Positions 1-8,198 of a DNA stretch of 12,394 nucleotides are shown here, one piece after another. The DNA is taken from assembly GCA_015486655.1 (NCBI GenBank), contig WFRF01000215.1, forward strand, positions 1 through 12,394, in the 5' to 3' direction. Position 1 is the stretch's first letter; each line of letters opens with the position of its first letter. Position numbers and translations under genes: made by a program. This DNA comes from Caldifarciminota bacterium. GTDB lineage: Bacteria; Hydrothermota; 32-111; QNBC01. The notes beneath the pieces were generated by a model. It was not told the origin of the DNA, ran no database searches, and was given only the letters and a program-made list of their open reading frames with translations.

Positions 1-1071
1 CCGGTTAAAATAGAATTCGGCGATAAGCTTTTCGAAGGAATTGATGAGTTTCATAAAAATCATCCGGGAAAACTGTTAATAATAACAGGCAAAAAAGCTC
101 AATTTAAAAACGGAAACTATTTGAAAGTTGAGAATGCACTGAATAAGCTTGGTATATCTTTTGAGACATGGGCAAAAATAACTCCGAACCCCACATATAA
201 GGAAATTGATGAGGCTCTGAAAATTGAGGATAAGTTCGCCGGGATTGTTGCCCTGGGCGGTGGCAGTGTAATTGATGCATCAAAATGTATGGGAGCTGTT
301 ATAAAGAACAAGAGACCCATTAGAGAACTTCTCACTTCGGGAAATTTCGACAACATACCTATTCTTGCAATCCCCACAACGGCGGGAACGGGTAGTTCCG
401 TAACACAATTTACTGTAATCATGGACAGAGAGGAGAAGGATAAGAGAGGTTACTCTCACGGAACATTTTTCCCTGAAATCGCAATCGCGGATCCCTCTTT
501 TACCGCATCGATGCCTCAATCTTTGACCGTTAACACCGGTCTTGATGCACTTACACATTTGATAGAGGCTTATCTTTCAAGAAAGGCAAACCCCCTGTCG
601 GATATTTTGGCTCTTGAGGGTATAAGATTGATTAAAGATAATATAATAGAGGCTTACAATAAGCCGGAGAATCTTGAAGCCCGTTCAAATATGCTGTATG
701 CGGCTTTGCTCGGAGGAATAACAATTTCTCAGGCGGGGACAATACTTTTACACGCCATGGGTTATCCCCTCACCGTATATTTTGACATTCCTCACGGACT
801 TGCCAATGCAATATTGCTGGAAAATTTCCTTATGATTACCCGTGAAAAAGGCATTGCCAAAGCAGAATCACTGTTTAATGTTTTAAATATGGAAGAGTTG
901 TCAGAACTGCTGGATAAACTCAGTGTTAAGAGAGATATGAAATCTTACGGGATAAGTGAGGAAATGCTCGACAAATTTACGGATAATGTTATGGATAAAA
1001 GAAATTTACCCATAACACCTTTTGATGTGACGAAGGAAATTGTGAGACATATGTACGGAAGAAACCTATGA
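1..1071 (+). CDS. Iron-containing alcohol dehydrogenase, 5'-truncated by window edge
   Basis: NAD(P)-dependent, metal-containing (Fe-ADH family) alcohol/aldehyde oxidoreductase, cytoplasmic. The reading frame is open to base 1, so the gene starts just left of the window; 356 residues are visible, against about 380 or more for the family, so only a short N-terminal piece is missing. A TTG at 121 is not the start, because the upstream codons encode the expected family N-terminus with an FGDK stretch. The dinucleotide-binding GGGSVIDASK motif is at 256-285 and the TTAGTGSS phosphate loop follows at about 376-399. All four metal ligands are visible: Asp at 544 and His at 556 (DALTH), His at 751 (LLHAMG) and His at 793 (IPHG), with the family's 14-residue spacing between the last two. 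The stop overlaps the next start as ATGA. The physiological substrate cannot be read from the sequence; butanol-, lactaldehyde- or 4-hydroxybutyrate-type activities are all possible. Confidence 0.93.
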   Translation, partial: PVKIEFGDKLFEGIDEFHKNHPGKLLIITGKKAQFKNGNYLKVENALNKLGISFETWAKITPNPTYKEIDEALKIEDKFAGIVALGGGSVIDASKCMGAVIKNKRPIRELLTSGNFDNIPILAIPTTAGTGSSVTQFTVIMDREEKDKRGYSHGTFFPEIAIADPSFTASMPQSLTVNTGLDALTHLIEAYLSRKANPLSDILALEGIRLIKDNIIEAYNKPENLEARSNMLYAALLGGITISQAGTILLHAMGYPLTVYFDIPHGLANAILLENFLMITREKGIAKAESLFNVLNMEELSELLDKLSVKRDMKSYGISEEMLDKFTDNVMDKRNLPITPFDVTKEIVRHMYGRNL

Positions 1072-1949
1072 AGAAAATTAAATTGGTAGCAATTGATCTT
1101 GACGGGACGCTTCTGCCCAGTGAAAATAATATGAACATTTCAAAAAGAAATATTGAAATGCTTGAAGAGGCAATTTCACGCGGCATCCATATTGCAATTG
1201 TCACGGGGCGCAACTACCTCTCTGCAAGAAATGTCCTTGCCAACACAAATTCCCCTGTTTTAAAGAAACTTCCTCTAAGTCTCCAGAATGGTTCATTGCT
1301 CGTTGAAGGGAGCACAAACAAAATTTTGAAGGCTTACGACCTTGACCAAAATATAGCTCGCTCAGTCATCAAAGATATGAAAGAGATGAAACTCGATGTA
1401 ATGGTTCATGACAGCATAAAAAGCGGTGTTAGTATATTTGTTGAGGATAGGCCGCTTAACAGAGCAATTGAAATTTACCTGAAAAATAGGATTGAAATAA
1501 TCAAGCATGATAAAACTGTTGTAAGGGTAAAAGATCTTTTTGAAACATTGCAATTTAACCCCATTCAGCTTGCGACCATTGACACCGAAGACAAAATAGA
1601 TTCCATTATGCGCCTTGTAAACAAAAAATACGAGGAGATTGTTAAAACGGTTAAGACCGTTTCATACCTTGATAACGGCGGATGGTGGTGGTTCGAAGTT
1701 TTTAATAAAAAATGTTCAAAAAGTCGCGGATTGAGTGATATATGCTCCATATATAATATTCCATTGGAAAATTCCGCATATATAGGGGATAATTATAACG
1801 ATGTGGAAGCAATGAAGGTTGCCGGATACAGCATAGCAGTGAACAATGCTCCCGGTGATATAAAACGAATGTGTGACCTTGTAGTTTCCAGCAACAATGA
1901 GGACGGTGTTGCCCAAGCACTCGAGATAATACTGGAGAGAAATTCATGA
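1068..1949 (+). CDS. Cof-type HAD-superfamily phosphatase
   Basis: Soluble haloacid-dehalogenase-superfamily phosphohydrolase of the Cof/YidA (C2-cap, IIB) type, which usually acts on sugar phosphates or other small phosphoesters. At 293 residues it is slightly longer than the usual 260-290. Motif I is IDLDGTLL with nucleophile Asp10 and Asp12; motif II is VTGRN with Thr46; the motif III lysine is probably Lys218 in SKSRG; motif IV is GDNYND with Asp241 and Asp245. The large insert between motifs II and III is the C2 cap. Its ATG overlaps the stop of the alcohol dehydrogenase as ATGA, with only a weak GGAAG ribosome-binding site at 1057-1061, so translation is probably coupled. Its own stop overlaps the next start in the same way. 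The family assignment is firm, but cap residues do not tell me the substrate. Confidence 0.93.
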   Translation: MKKIKLVAIDLDGTLLPSENNMNISKRNIEMLEEAISRGIHIAIVTGRNYLSARNVLANTNSPVLKKLPLSLQNGSLLVEGSTNKILKAYDLDQNIARSVIKDMKEMKLDVMVHDSIKSGVSIFVEDRPLNRAIEIYLKNRIEIIKHDKTVVRVKDLFETLQFNPIQLATIDTEDKIDSIMRLVNKKYEEIVKTVKTVSYLDNGGWWWFEVFNKKCSKSRGLSDICSIYNIPLENSAYIGDNYNDVEAMKVAGYSIAVNNAPGDIKRMCDLVVSSNNEDGVAQALEIILERNS

Positions 1950-2431
1950 AAATTGCAGTAATTTCTGATACACACGATAACCTGAAAAAGGTGGAACAAT
2001 TTGTAAATGAGATTCGCGATGAGACCCCTGATTATATTATACATCTCGGTGATATTGTATCTCCTTTTGTAATCCCGTACCTTTCGGAATTGTCAATTCC
2101 CGGGATTATCGTAAAGGGAAATAATGACGGTGACACTGATTTTCTCGGGGAATTGTGTTATAAAGCCGGATTTAAATTTGTTATTCCTCCATATAAATTT
2201 ACTCTGGACAGTAAAAACTTTTTAATCACTCACAGGCCTCTTGAAAAAGGAAAATACAAATTAGACGGTATTGACTACTATTTATACGGACATACACATT
2301 ATGCAAAAATAGAAAAAACAGGTAAAACGCTTACCGTAAATCCGGGTACCATTAGCGGTTATGTATCCGGCAAATCGACTTTTGTATTTTTGGATACGGC
2401 TCTTGACAAAGTCGAATTGCGGAATTTATGA
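1946..2431 (+). CDS. YfcE/MJ0936-type metallophosphoesterase
   Basis: Small calcineurin-like phosphodiesterase (Metallophos_2 class), expected to use two divalent metals, typically Mn2+ or Ni2+, to cleave phosphodiester bonds. The 161 residues match the family length. Metal-binding motifs are all present in order: SDTH (Asp8, His10), GD (Asp36), GNND (Asn59), THRP (His96) and GHTH (His116, His118), with the first four ligands at the numbering known for MJ0936. The sequence NPGTISG near the C-terminus is also typical. A GGAG at 1934-1937 sits 8 bases before the ATG, which supports this start. It overlaps the HAD gene and uvrB by 4 bp each. Two consecutive phosphoesterases suggest nucleotide or phosphoester clean-up, but family members are promiscuous in vitro and the natural substrate is unknown. 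Confidence 0.93.
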   Translation: MKIAVISDTHDNLKKVEQFVNEIRDETPDYIIHLGDIVSPFVIPYLSELSIPGIIVKGNNDGDTDFLGELCYKAGFKFVIPPYKFTLDSKNFLITHRPLEKGKYKLDGIDYYLYGHTHYAKIEKTGKTLTVNPGTISGYVSGKSTFVFLDTALDKVELRNL

Positions 2432-4428
2432 ATTTTTTACTCAAAACCGATTATTCTCCCGCCGGTGACCAGAAAAAAGCCATAAAAGAACTTACTGCAT
2501 GGGTTGACGGAGGGGTAAAACATTCAACACTGCTCGGAGTAACCGGTTCCGGTAAAACATTTACAATGGCGAATATTATCAATAAAGTAAGGAGACCGAC
2601 AATTGTCGTATCTCCGAATAAAACGCTTGCCGCACAACTTTACGGTGAATTTAAGACCCTATTTCCCGAAAATGCCGTGGAATATTTCATAAGTTATTAT
2701 GATTACTATCAACCGGAAGCGTATATACCTCAATCTGACACATACATAGAAAAAGACGCATCCATAAATGAAGAAATCGACAGATTGAGATTGAAGGCAA
2801 TGGTAAGTCTCTTAACAAGAAGGGATGTTATTGTCGTAGCAAGTGTCTCCTGCATATACGGACTGGGAAATCCAATCGATTTTACCGAAAGGATATTTAA
2901 TTTATCCGTGGGAGATGAGATAAACCAGAGGTTTCTTGCCGGGTATCTGATTGATATTTACTATACAAGGAATGATTTTGAATTTAAGAGAGGGACATTC
3001 AGAGTCAGAGGCGATGTCATTGATATCTTTCCCGCCTATGAGAGAAATGCTTACAGAATCGAATTTTTCGGGGATGAAATTGAAAAAATCTCCGTAATAG
3101 ATCCTCTCACCGGAGAAACATTGCAAAACATAAATTCCGTGGGGCTGTATCCCGCGAAACAGTTTGTAACCACACATGAGCGAGTTCTCAGTGTCATTCC
3201 CCTGATAGAAAAAGAATTGGAAGAAAGAGTAAAGTTTTTTCTTGATAACGATATGCCTCTTGAAGCGGAACGCATTCGTTCAAGAACGCGATATGATATA
3301 GCTATGCTCAAAGAAGTAGGGTACTGTAGCGGGATTGAAAACTATTCAAGGTATTTATCGGGAAGGAAAGAGGGGGAAAGGCCCTATACGATTTTGGATT
3401 ATTTCCCCGAAGATTACATCATGTTCATAGATGAATCACATATTACCATTCCTCAGATTAGAGGCATGTTCAACGGAGATTATTCGAGAAAAAAAACATT
3501 GGTTGATTTTGGTTTTCGGCTGCCTTCTTGTCTTGACAACAGGCCGCTCAAATTTGAAGAGTTTGAAGCTATTACTAACCAGGTAATCTATGTGTCTGCA
3601 ACGCCAAGAGAGTATGAACTGAATAAATCCGGAAAACATGTTGCCGAACAGATTATAAGGCCCACGGGACTTGTGGATCCCATTGTTGAGGTCAGAAGCA
3701 AAAAGGGCATGATTGAAGATGTTTTACATGAGATTAATTTGAGAACTCAACACAAAGAGAGAATTTTAATAACCACACTAACGAAAAAGATGGCGGAAGA
3801 CCTTACCGATTTTTTACTGGAAAACGGTGTAAAAGCGCGATATTTACATTCATCGATACAATCCATGCAACGCGTTGAAATAATAAGGGATTTACGGCTC
3901 GGCGAGTTTGATGTTCTTGTGGGAATCAACTTGCTTAGAGAAGGACTTGATTTGCCGGAAGTCAGTCTTGTGATAATACTGGATGCCGATAAAACCGGTT
4001 TTTTGCGTTCCGAGAGAACATTGATACAAATTATCGGGAGAACGGCCCGCCATAAAGCAGGCAAGGTAATAATGTATGCCGACGAAATGTCCCCGGACAT
4101 GGAGAACGCAATAAGAGAGACAGAGAGAAGGAGAGCTTTGCAACTTGATTTTAATGATAAACATGGTATAGTTCCCGAAAGTATTGTTAAATCCGTTGAT
4201 GAGATTATGATGATAACACAAGTTGCAGGAATAAATGTTCAGGAAAATCAAGAGATATACGGGAATAAAAATCCCGAAAAGATGAGTAAAATAGAGAAAA
4301 TAGAGTATTTGAGAGATCTGAAAAAGAAGATGGATAAAGCCGTTGAGGAGTTGAACTTCGAACTTGCGGCTAAACTAAGGGATAGAATTTTTGAAATTAG
4401 AAAGGAGATGATTAAAAATGAGATATAA
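2428..4428 (+). CDS. uvrB: UvrABC excision nuclease subunit B
   Basis: DNA-damage-verifying helicase-like subunit of nucleotide excision repair; it is loaded by UvrA, unwinds around the lesion and recruits UvrC. The protein has 666 residues (E. coli 673) and is complete. Visible in order: N-terminal Q-like motif (SPAGDQ, 10-15), Walker A GVTGSGKT at 37-44, the beta-hairpin YYDYYQPEAY at 90-99 that clamps one DNA strand, Walker B with IDESH at 334-338, SATPREYE, REGLDLPE, helicase motif VI QIIGRTARH at 534-542 with Arg538 and Arg541, and a C-terminal UVR domain (about 621-660) that contacts UvrC. Tyr106 replaces the Phe of E. coli F108, a conservative aromatic change. uvrA and uvrC are not in the window. 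The start overlaps the phosphoesterase stop by 4 bp and has no strong ribosome-binding site, so coupled translation is likely. The 3' end overlaps nadC by 11 bp. Confidence 0.99.
   Translation: MNFLLKTDYSPAGDQKKAIKELTAWVDGGVKHSTLLGVTGSGKTFTMANIINKVRRPTIVVSPNKTLAAQLYGEFKTLFPENAVEYFISYYDYYQPEAYIPQSDTYIEKDASINEEIDRLRLKAMVSLLTRRDVIVVASVSCIYGLGNPIDFTERIFNLSVGDEINQRFLAGYLIDIYYTRNDFEFKRGTFRVRGDVIDIFPAYERNAYRIEFFGDEIEKISVIDPLTGETLQNINSVGLYPAKQFVTTHERVLSVIPLIEKELEERVKFFLDNDMPLEAERIRSRTRYDIAMLKEVGYCSGIENYSRYLSGRKEGERPYTILDYFPEDYIMFIDESHITIPQIRGMFNGDYSRKKTLVDFGFRLPSCLDNRPLKFEEFEAITNQVIYVSATPREYELNKSGKHVAEQIIRPTGLVDPIVEVRSKKGMIEDVLHEINLRTQHKERILITTLTKKMAEDLTDFLLENGVKARYLHSSIQSMQRVEIIRDLRLGEFDVLVGINLLREGLDLPEVSLVIILDADKTGFLRSERTLIQIIGRTARHKAGKVIMYADEMSPDMENAIRETERRRALQLDFNDKHGIVPESIVKSVDEIMMITQVAGINVQENQEIYGNKNPEKMSKIEKIEYLRDLKKKMDKAVEELNFELAAKLRDRIFEIRKEMIKNEI
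4401..4407 (+). promoter_or_regulatory. Ribosome-binding site of nadC
   Basis: AAAGGAG lies inside the last codons of uvrB, 10 bases before the ATG at 4418. A second in-frame ATG at 4430 would be 22 bases away, which is too far, so this site decides the nadC start and the 11-bp overlap with uvrB. It is the best Shine-Dalgarno match I noticed at the junctions of this block. Confidence 0.75.
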
Positions 4429-5260
4429 GATGACCGATGAGGATAAATTTCTTATAGAATCAGCTCTTGAAGAAGATATAAAAACCGGTGATATAACCTC
4501 GGAATTGACTATCACCGATGATTCCGTAATGGTCGGAGAATTTCTTGCTAAGGATGACGGGATAGTTTGCGGGATTGATATAGCTGCCTATATTTTCAAA
4601 AAGCTCGATCCCGAATCTGAATTTTCCTTTAAAAAAGAGGATGGGAAGGCCATAAAAAAGGGGGAGGTATTTGCCCGCGTCACAGGGAGAATTAAGGCAT
4701 TGCTTGCAGGAGAACGAACGGCACTGAATTTTATGCAAAGAATGGGGGGGATTGCCACAACAACGAGTCATTATATAAAGGTTATTGGAAAGGAAAATTG
4801 TAAACTGCTCGATACGAGAAAGACAACTCCGCTTCTCAGACGATTTGAAAAATATGCCGTGAAATGCGGAGGCGGATACAATCATAGAATGGGGCTTTAC
4901 GATATGGTTCTGATAAAGGATAATCACATAGCCGCAAACGGAGGGATTAAAGAAACCCTCGACAAATTGTACAAGCATAGTGTAAATGTTCCCGTCGAGG
5001 TGGAGGTAAAAAATCTTGAAGAACTGAAAATTGCTCTCGGATATCCCATTGATAGAATCTTAGTGGATAATTTTACAATCGACAAGTTGAGGGAAGCCGT
5101 ATCAGTTGCCGCCGGGAAAATTCCTCTTGAAGCTTCAGGGGGTATAGATATTGTTTCCATTAAAGAGGTATGCAAAACAGGTGTGGATTACGTTTCAAGC
5201 GGTGCTCTGACCCACTCCTATAAATCATTGGATATAAGCTTTAATATACATGAAAAGTAA
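4418..5260 (+). CDS. nadC: Nicotinate-nucleotide pyrophosphorylase (quinolinate phosphoribosyltransferase)
   Basis: Converts quinolinate and PRPP to nicotinate mononucleotide, CO2 and PPi in de novo NAD synthesis; a cytoplasmic dimer in known members. It is complete at 280 residues (the Salmonella enzyme has 297). Hallmarks: N-terminal EEDIKTGDITSE, ERTALNFMQRMGGIAT at 99-114, DTRKTTP at 132-138, EKYAVKCGGGYNHR at 144-157, LIKDNH at 165-170, then VEVEVKN, ILVDNF, EASGGI and VDYVSSGALTHS of the type II PRTase barrel. It has its own strong ribosome-binding site inside uvrB and overlaps that gene by 11 bp. The next gene starts 11 bp before its stop. nadA and nadB are not in the window, so the rest of the pathway must be encoded elsewhere. 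A run of seven G at 4744-4750 interrupts otherwise AT-rich sequence. Confidence 0.98.
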   Translation: MRYKMTDEDKFLIESALEEDIKTGDITSELTITDDSVMVGEFLAKDDGIVCGIDIAAYIFKKLDPESEFSFKKEDGKAIKKGEVFARVTGRIKALLAGERTALNFMQRMGGIATTTSHYIKVIGKENCKLLDTRKTTPLLRRFEKYAVKCGGGYNHRMGLYDMVLIKDNHIAANGGIKETLDKLYKHSVNVPVEVEVKNLEELKIALGYPIDRILVDNFTIDKLREAVSVAAGKIPLEASGGIDIVSIKEVCKTGVDYVSSGALTHSYKSLDISFNIHEK

Positions 5261-6188
5261 GATTATTTTAATTTTGTTTGCTTTCACTCTTGTGACTGGT
5301 TGCGGGAAAAAATTAGGTCCCGTTAGTCCGGATATATGGCCGCCGTATGTTGTCCAAACGAGTGCATATAAGGGACATATTAATCTGAGATTCAATGAAC
5401 CAATCATCACGGATAAAGCATCAATAACCTTATTGGGAAAAAACGGTGACACTATTCCCGTTCTTGATACCGTCACAAACTTGCAGGATTATTCTATTTC
5501 GCTGTTTTTTGATAATACTAAAACGGATGATTCTCTTTATGTCATGGTAAAAGGCATAACGGACAGCTCATTAAATAAAATGAAGCAGTTTAACAGAGTT
5601 TTCGGCAAAAGCATTAAAAAAGATTCTCTCTTTGTAAGTAAACTTGCCCTTAAGAGGTTGCGACATAAGAAATATGTTTTTGAACTGGATTTCAATATGC
5701 CCGTGAAAAAGAAAAAGCTGTCTATAATTGCTTACCCTCAACTTATTAAAGATTCTAATATAACTTTTGAAAATCTCCACAGAATCTCATTTGTGGTATC
5801 CGATACTCCGGATTTTGTTTTAGTCCCTGATAATATTTACTCAATTTCAGGTGAAAATATGCAATACCCTTATCTTAAAGTATATAAAAGAAAAACATTT
5901 ATTAAAACGAAATTAAAACTCACCATTAAATCGGCAAAAGACAGCAGTAAAAACTATATAGTTTTTTTAGCATCCCATTCGATAGACATTTTTCCCATGG
6001 GAAAGTCCGCAATGCCGGATTCGATACTTTCTGATACATGCACTTTATTTGCCGTTTCCAAAGACAATGGCGAGACTCGTTGGGAAAAAATGAGTATTAA
6101 AGGGGATTCTGTCGTTATTTTTGACAAAATGACCAATGACGACACGAACTCTCTTTGGCGTAATATTATTGACAAGCTTCTAAAATAG
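5250..6188 (+). CDS. Predicted lipoprotein with Ig-like (SbsA/Big_5-like) beta domains
   Basis: I do not recognise this protein as a named family. It begins with a short lipoprotein signal peptide: Lys2 and Lys4, a hydrophobic run at 5-16, and the lipobox LVTGC with the modified Cys at 18. Gly follows the Cys, so there is no Asp(+2) inner-membrane retention signal; in a diderm this would favour the outer membrane. A Pro-rich linker (PDIWPP, 27-32) leads to a segment INLRFNEPI that resembles the start of SbsA-type bacterial Ig-like domains. Two further beta-rich segments follow, at about 130-210 and 215-300, with no catalytic motif. The role is therefore structural or binding, by inference only. 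It overlaps nadC by 11 bp, has no clear ribosome-binding site, and is followed after 15 bp by the GGDEF protein. Confidence 0.8.
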   Translation: MKSKIILILFAFTLVTGCGKKLGPVSPDIWPPYVVQTSAYKGHINLRFNEPIITDKASITLLGKNGDTIPVLDTVTNLQDYSISLFFDNTKTDDSLYVMVKGITDSSLNKMKQFNRVFGKSIKKDSLFVSKLALKRLRHKKYVFELDFNMPVKKKKLSIIAYPQLIKDSNITFENLHRISFVVSDTPDFVLVPDNIYSISGENMQYPYLKVYKRKTFIKTKLKLTIKSAKDSSKNYIVFLASHSIDIFPMGKSAMPDSILSDTCTLFAVSKDNGETRWEKMSIKGDSVVIFDKMTNDDTNSLWRNIIDKLLK

Positions 6189-6203
6189 CGATAACATTTA
6201 AGT

Positions 6204-8198
6204 ATGTATGAAAGAATAAATAATATCATCATAGAAGGGGACTACAAAAAGGCAATAAAATTAATTAAACAATCTCTTGATAAATCTCCGGGTTTACATA
6301 ATAAAATTTATTTGATTAATGCCATTATATATTGTTATTTACGTCTTTACGAAATTGAAGAGGCTGCCGTTTATGCTGAAAAACTTATACAACTGGAAAA
6401 AGAAACGAAAGATATTTCCGACAAAGCCAGTATTTTTCACATGTATGGCGTTACAAGATTTAAATCCGGGGATATGATAAGAGCATATGCCAGCCTTAGA
6501 AAAGCTTTACAGTATGCACGACAGGCAAAAAATCAAAGAATTGAGGTAAAGATTCTTGATTCGTTGGGGAGATACTATGAAGATGACGGGGAAGTTGTAA
6601 ACTCCATCTATTTTTATAAGATGAGCGAGAGACAAAAGATACTTTTAAAAGACAATCTAGGCCTTGCTATTACTTACGGCAATCTCGGGAGAATTTATTA
6701 TCAGGCTGGGGATATGTACAAAGCCAAAGAGTATTTTCAGTTAAATTACAGCATTTCAAAAACCCTCGGCGATTACTACGGACAGGCAATTATGCTGAAT
6801 TTTATGGGGGACGTTTACAGATCCCTCGGTCTTTTTATAAAAGCGGATAAACTCTATAAAGAATCCTTAAAAATAGCCGAAATGATGAAATACAAACTTA
6901 GCGGGGCATTCTCCATGTTGGGGTTGGGGCATGTTGCTTTGGATAAAGGGGAAATTGAAGAAGCATTGGATTACAGTGAAAAAGCCAGGAAGATCTTTAA
7001 GGAATTCGACAAATATGACGGGAAAATACACGCATTACTCTTGCTTTCGGAAATTTATATACGTAAGAAGGATTTGGATAAAGCGGAAGAATATATAGCG
7101 AGAGCAAACGCTCTTTCGGATAAAGCACGGGTGAATTTTGAGATGTCTCAGTCGCTTTTTCACTCAGCAAAACTCTACTTTAAAGAAAATAAATTTGATT
7201 TCGGACTGAAAGAGGTGGAGAAATATTTCCAGATTATGTTAAAATTATCCAGGAATGAAGTTACGATTTATAGGAACATTATAATGTTACTCAGAGAGAT
7301 AACGGATGCTGACGACGTTATTTTATTGCTAAAGAGGGATAGAGCGCTTGAGATGATAAAGATAAATCCGGGAGTACGAAACTTCTTTAAGGTCACAAGG
7401 GAGATTATTTCTTCCTGGGAAGAACTTAACGACAGGGTGAAAAATGCGGGGGAATATACGCTTTCAAGAGACATGGTTAACTGGCTGACGGAAAACAACA
7501 TTGTAACATCCAAATATGTGATTGCCGCAAGATTGAATAGAGAAGGAGAAACCATCGGTTTTATAGTTGCCAATAACGAACACTCGTTCAAACGTAACGG
7601 AGAGGAGCTGATAAACATATTAAATGCGTTTTCCGATAAGATATCCGATGTGATTTGGACATTGCTTTCAATTGAGCTGTCCAAATTCGATGCTCTCACC
7701 AGACTGAAGAACCGTGAAACTCTTTTCAGGGATATAAAAGATGAGATTTACAAAGCGGTAGTCTTTAATAAGATATTTGCGCTCTTTATGATAGATATTG
7801 ATGATTTTAAGGATATAAATGACAATTACGGACACCAGTTGGGCGATTTTGCACTGGTAAATATTGCAAATTTGCTTAGAAGAGAAGTTAGAGAAATAGA
7901 TTCCATATACAGATACGGAGGGGATGAATTTCTGATACTAATAAGTGATATTTCGGAAAAAAATGCCATAAATTTTGTGGAGAGGTTCTTAAACAGGATT
8001 AGAAAGCAGAACATAGTTTATAAACTATCCGGATTGAAGATAACCGTTTCAGTGGGGGGATATATATTTAACGGGAGTAAGTTTACGGGAAACCCCGATA
8101 ATGTTGATCCGAAAGTAATTATCAAAAATGCCGATAAAGCGCTTTACAAAGCAAAGTATGCGGGAAAAGACCGATATAAAATTTATGATGAAGAATAA
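6204..8198 (+). CDS. TPR-repeat diguanylate cyclase (GGDEF), soluble
   Basis: Makes cyclic di-GMP from two GTP. The 664 residues contain about seven tetratricopeptide-like helix pairs at roughly 40-residue spacing (1-330), recognisable by repeated Gly-Tyr/Ala patterns such as NLGRIYYQAGDMYKAKEYF. A mixed alpha/beta region follows (about 365-490), possibly a degenerate GAF-like sensor; this is a weak call. The GGDEF domain runs from 496 (DALTRLKNR) to the end. The catalytic elements are intact: Asp531 in MIDIDDFK, Asn539, Asp548 and GGDEF at 572-576. The inhibitory I-site RxxD (Arg563, Asp566) is at the PleD spacing, so product inhibition is likely. No signal peptide or membrane segment is visible, so the enzyme is cytoplasmic and the TPRs probably bind a protein partner. 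It starts 15 bp after the lipoprotein stop with a poor ribosome-binding site and overlaps the next gene. Confidence 0.93.
   Translation: MYERINNIIIEGDYKKAIKLIKQSLDKSPGLHNKIYLINAIIYCYLRLYEIEEAAVYAEKLIQLEKETKDISDKASIFHMYGVTRFKSGDMIRAYASLRKALQYARQAKNQRIEVKILDSLGRYYEDDGEVVNSIYFYKMSERQKILLKDNLGLAITYGNLGRIYYQAGDMYKAKEYFQLNYSISKTLGDYYGQAIMLNFMGDVYRSLGLFIKADKLYKESLKIAEMMKYKLSGAFSMLGLGHVALDKGEIEEALDYSEKARKIFKEFDKYDGKIHALLLLSEIYIRKKDLDKAEEYIARANALSDKARVNFEMSQSLFHSAKLYFKENKFDFGLKEVEKYFQIMLKLSRNEVTIYRNIIMLLREITDADDVILLLKRDRALEMIKINPGVRNFFKVTREIISSWEELNDRVKNAGEYTLSRDMVNWLTENNIVTSKYVIAARLNREGETIGFIVANNEHSFKRNGEELINILNAFSDKISDVIWTLLSIELSKFDALTRLKNRETLFRDIKDEIYKAVVFNKIFALFMIDIDDFKDINDNYGHQLGDFALVNIANLLRREVREIDSIYRYGGDEFLILISDISEKNAINFVERFLNRIRKQNIVYKLSGLKITVSVGGYIFNGSKFTGNPDNVDPKVIIKNADKALYKAKYAGKDRYKIYDEE

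Noticed and set aside
121..123. TTG as the start of the alcohol dehydrogenase
   Set aside because: The frame is open to the left edge and the upstream codons encode the expected family N-terminus, so the gene is truncated by the window.
3747..4251. Two - strand open frames (117 and 119 residues) opposite uvrB
   Set aside because: They overlap each other and the conserved helicase motifs of UvrB; no motif supports either.
4460..4978. 172-residue open frame on the - strand inside nadC
   Set aside because: It lies entirely opposite a gene with clear family motifs; its translation shows no recognisable motif and looks like a codon-bias shadow.
8128..8187. Longer N-terminus for the FAD dehydrogenase
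   Set aside because: It would add about 20 residues ahead of the Rossmann strand and a 71-bp overlap with the GGDEF gene. The ATG at 8188 (or 8185) gives the usual distance to the GxGxxG motif.
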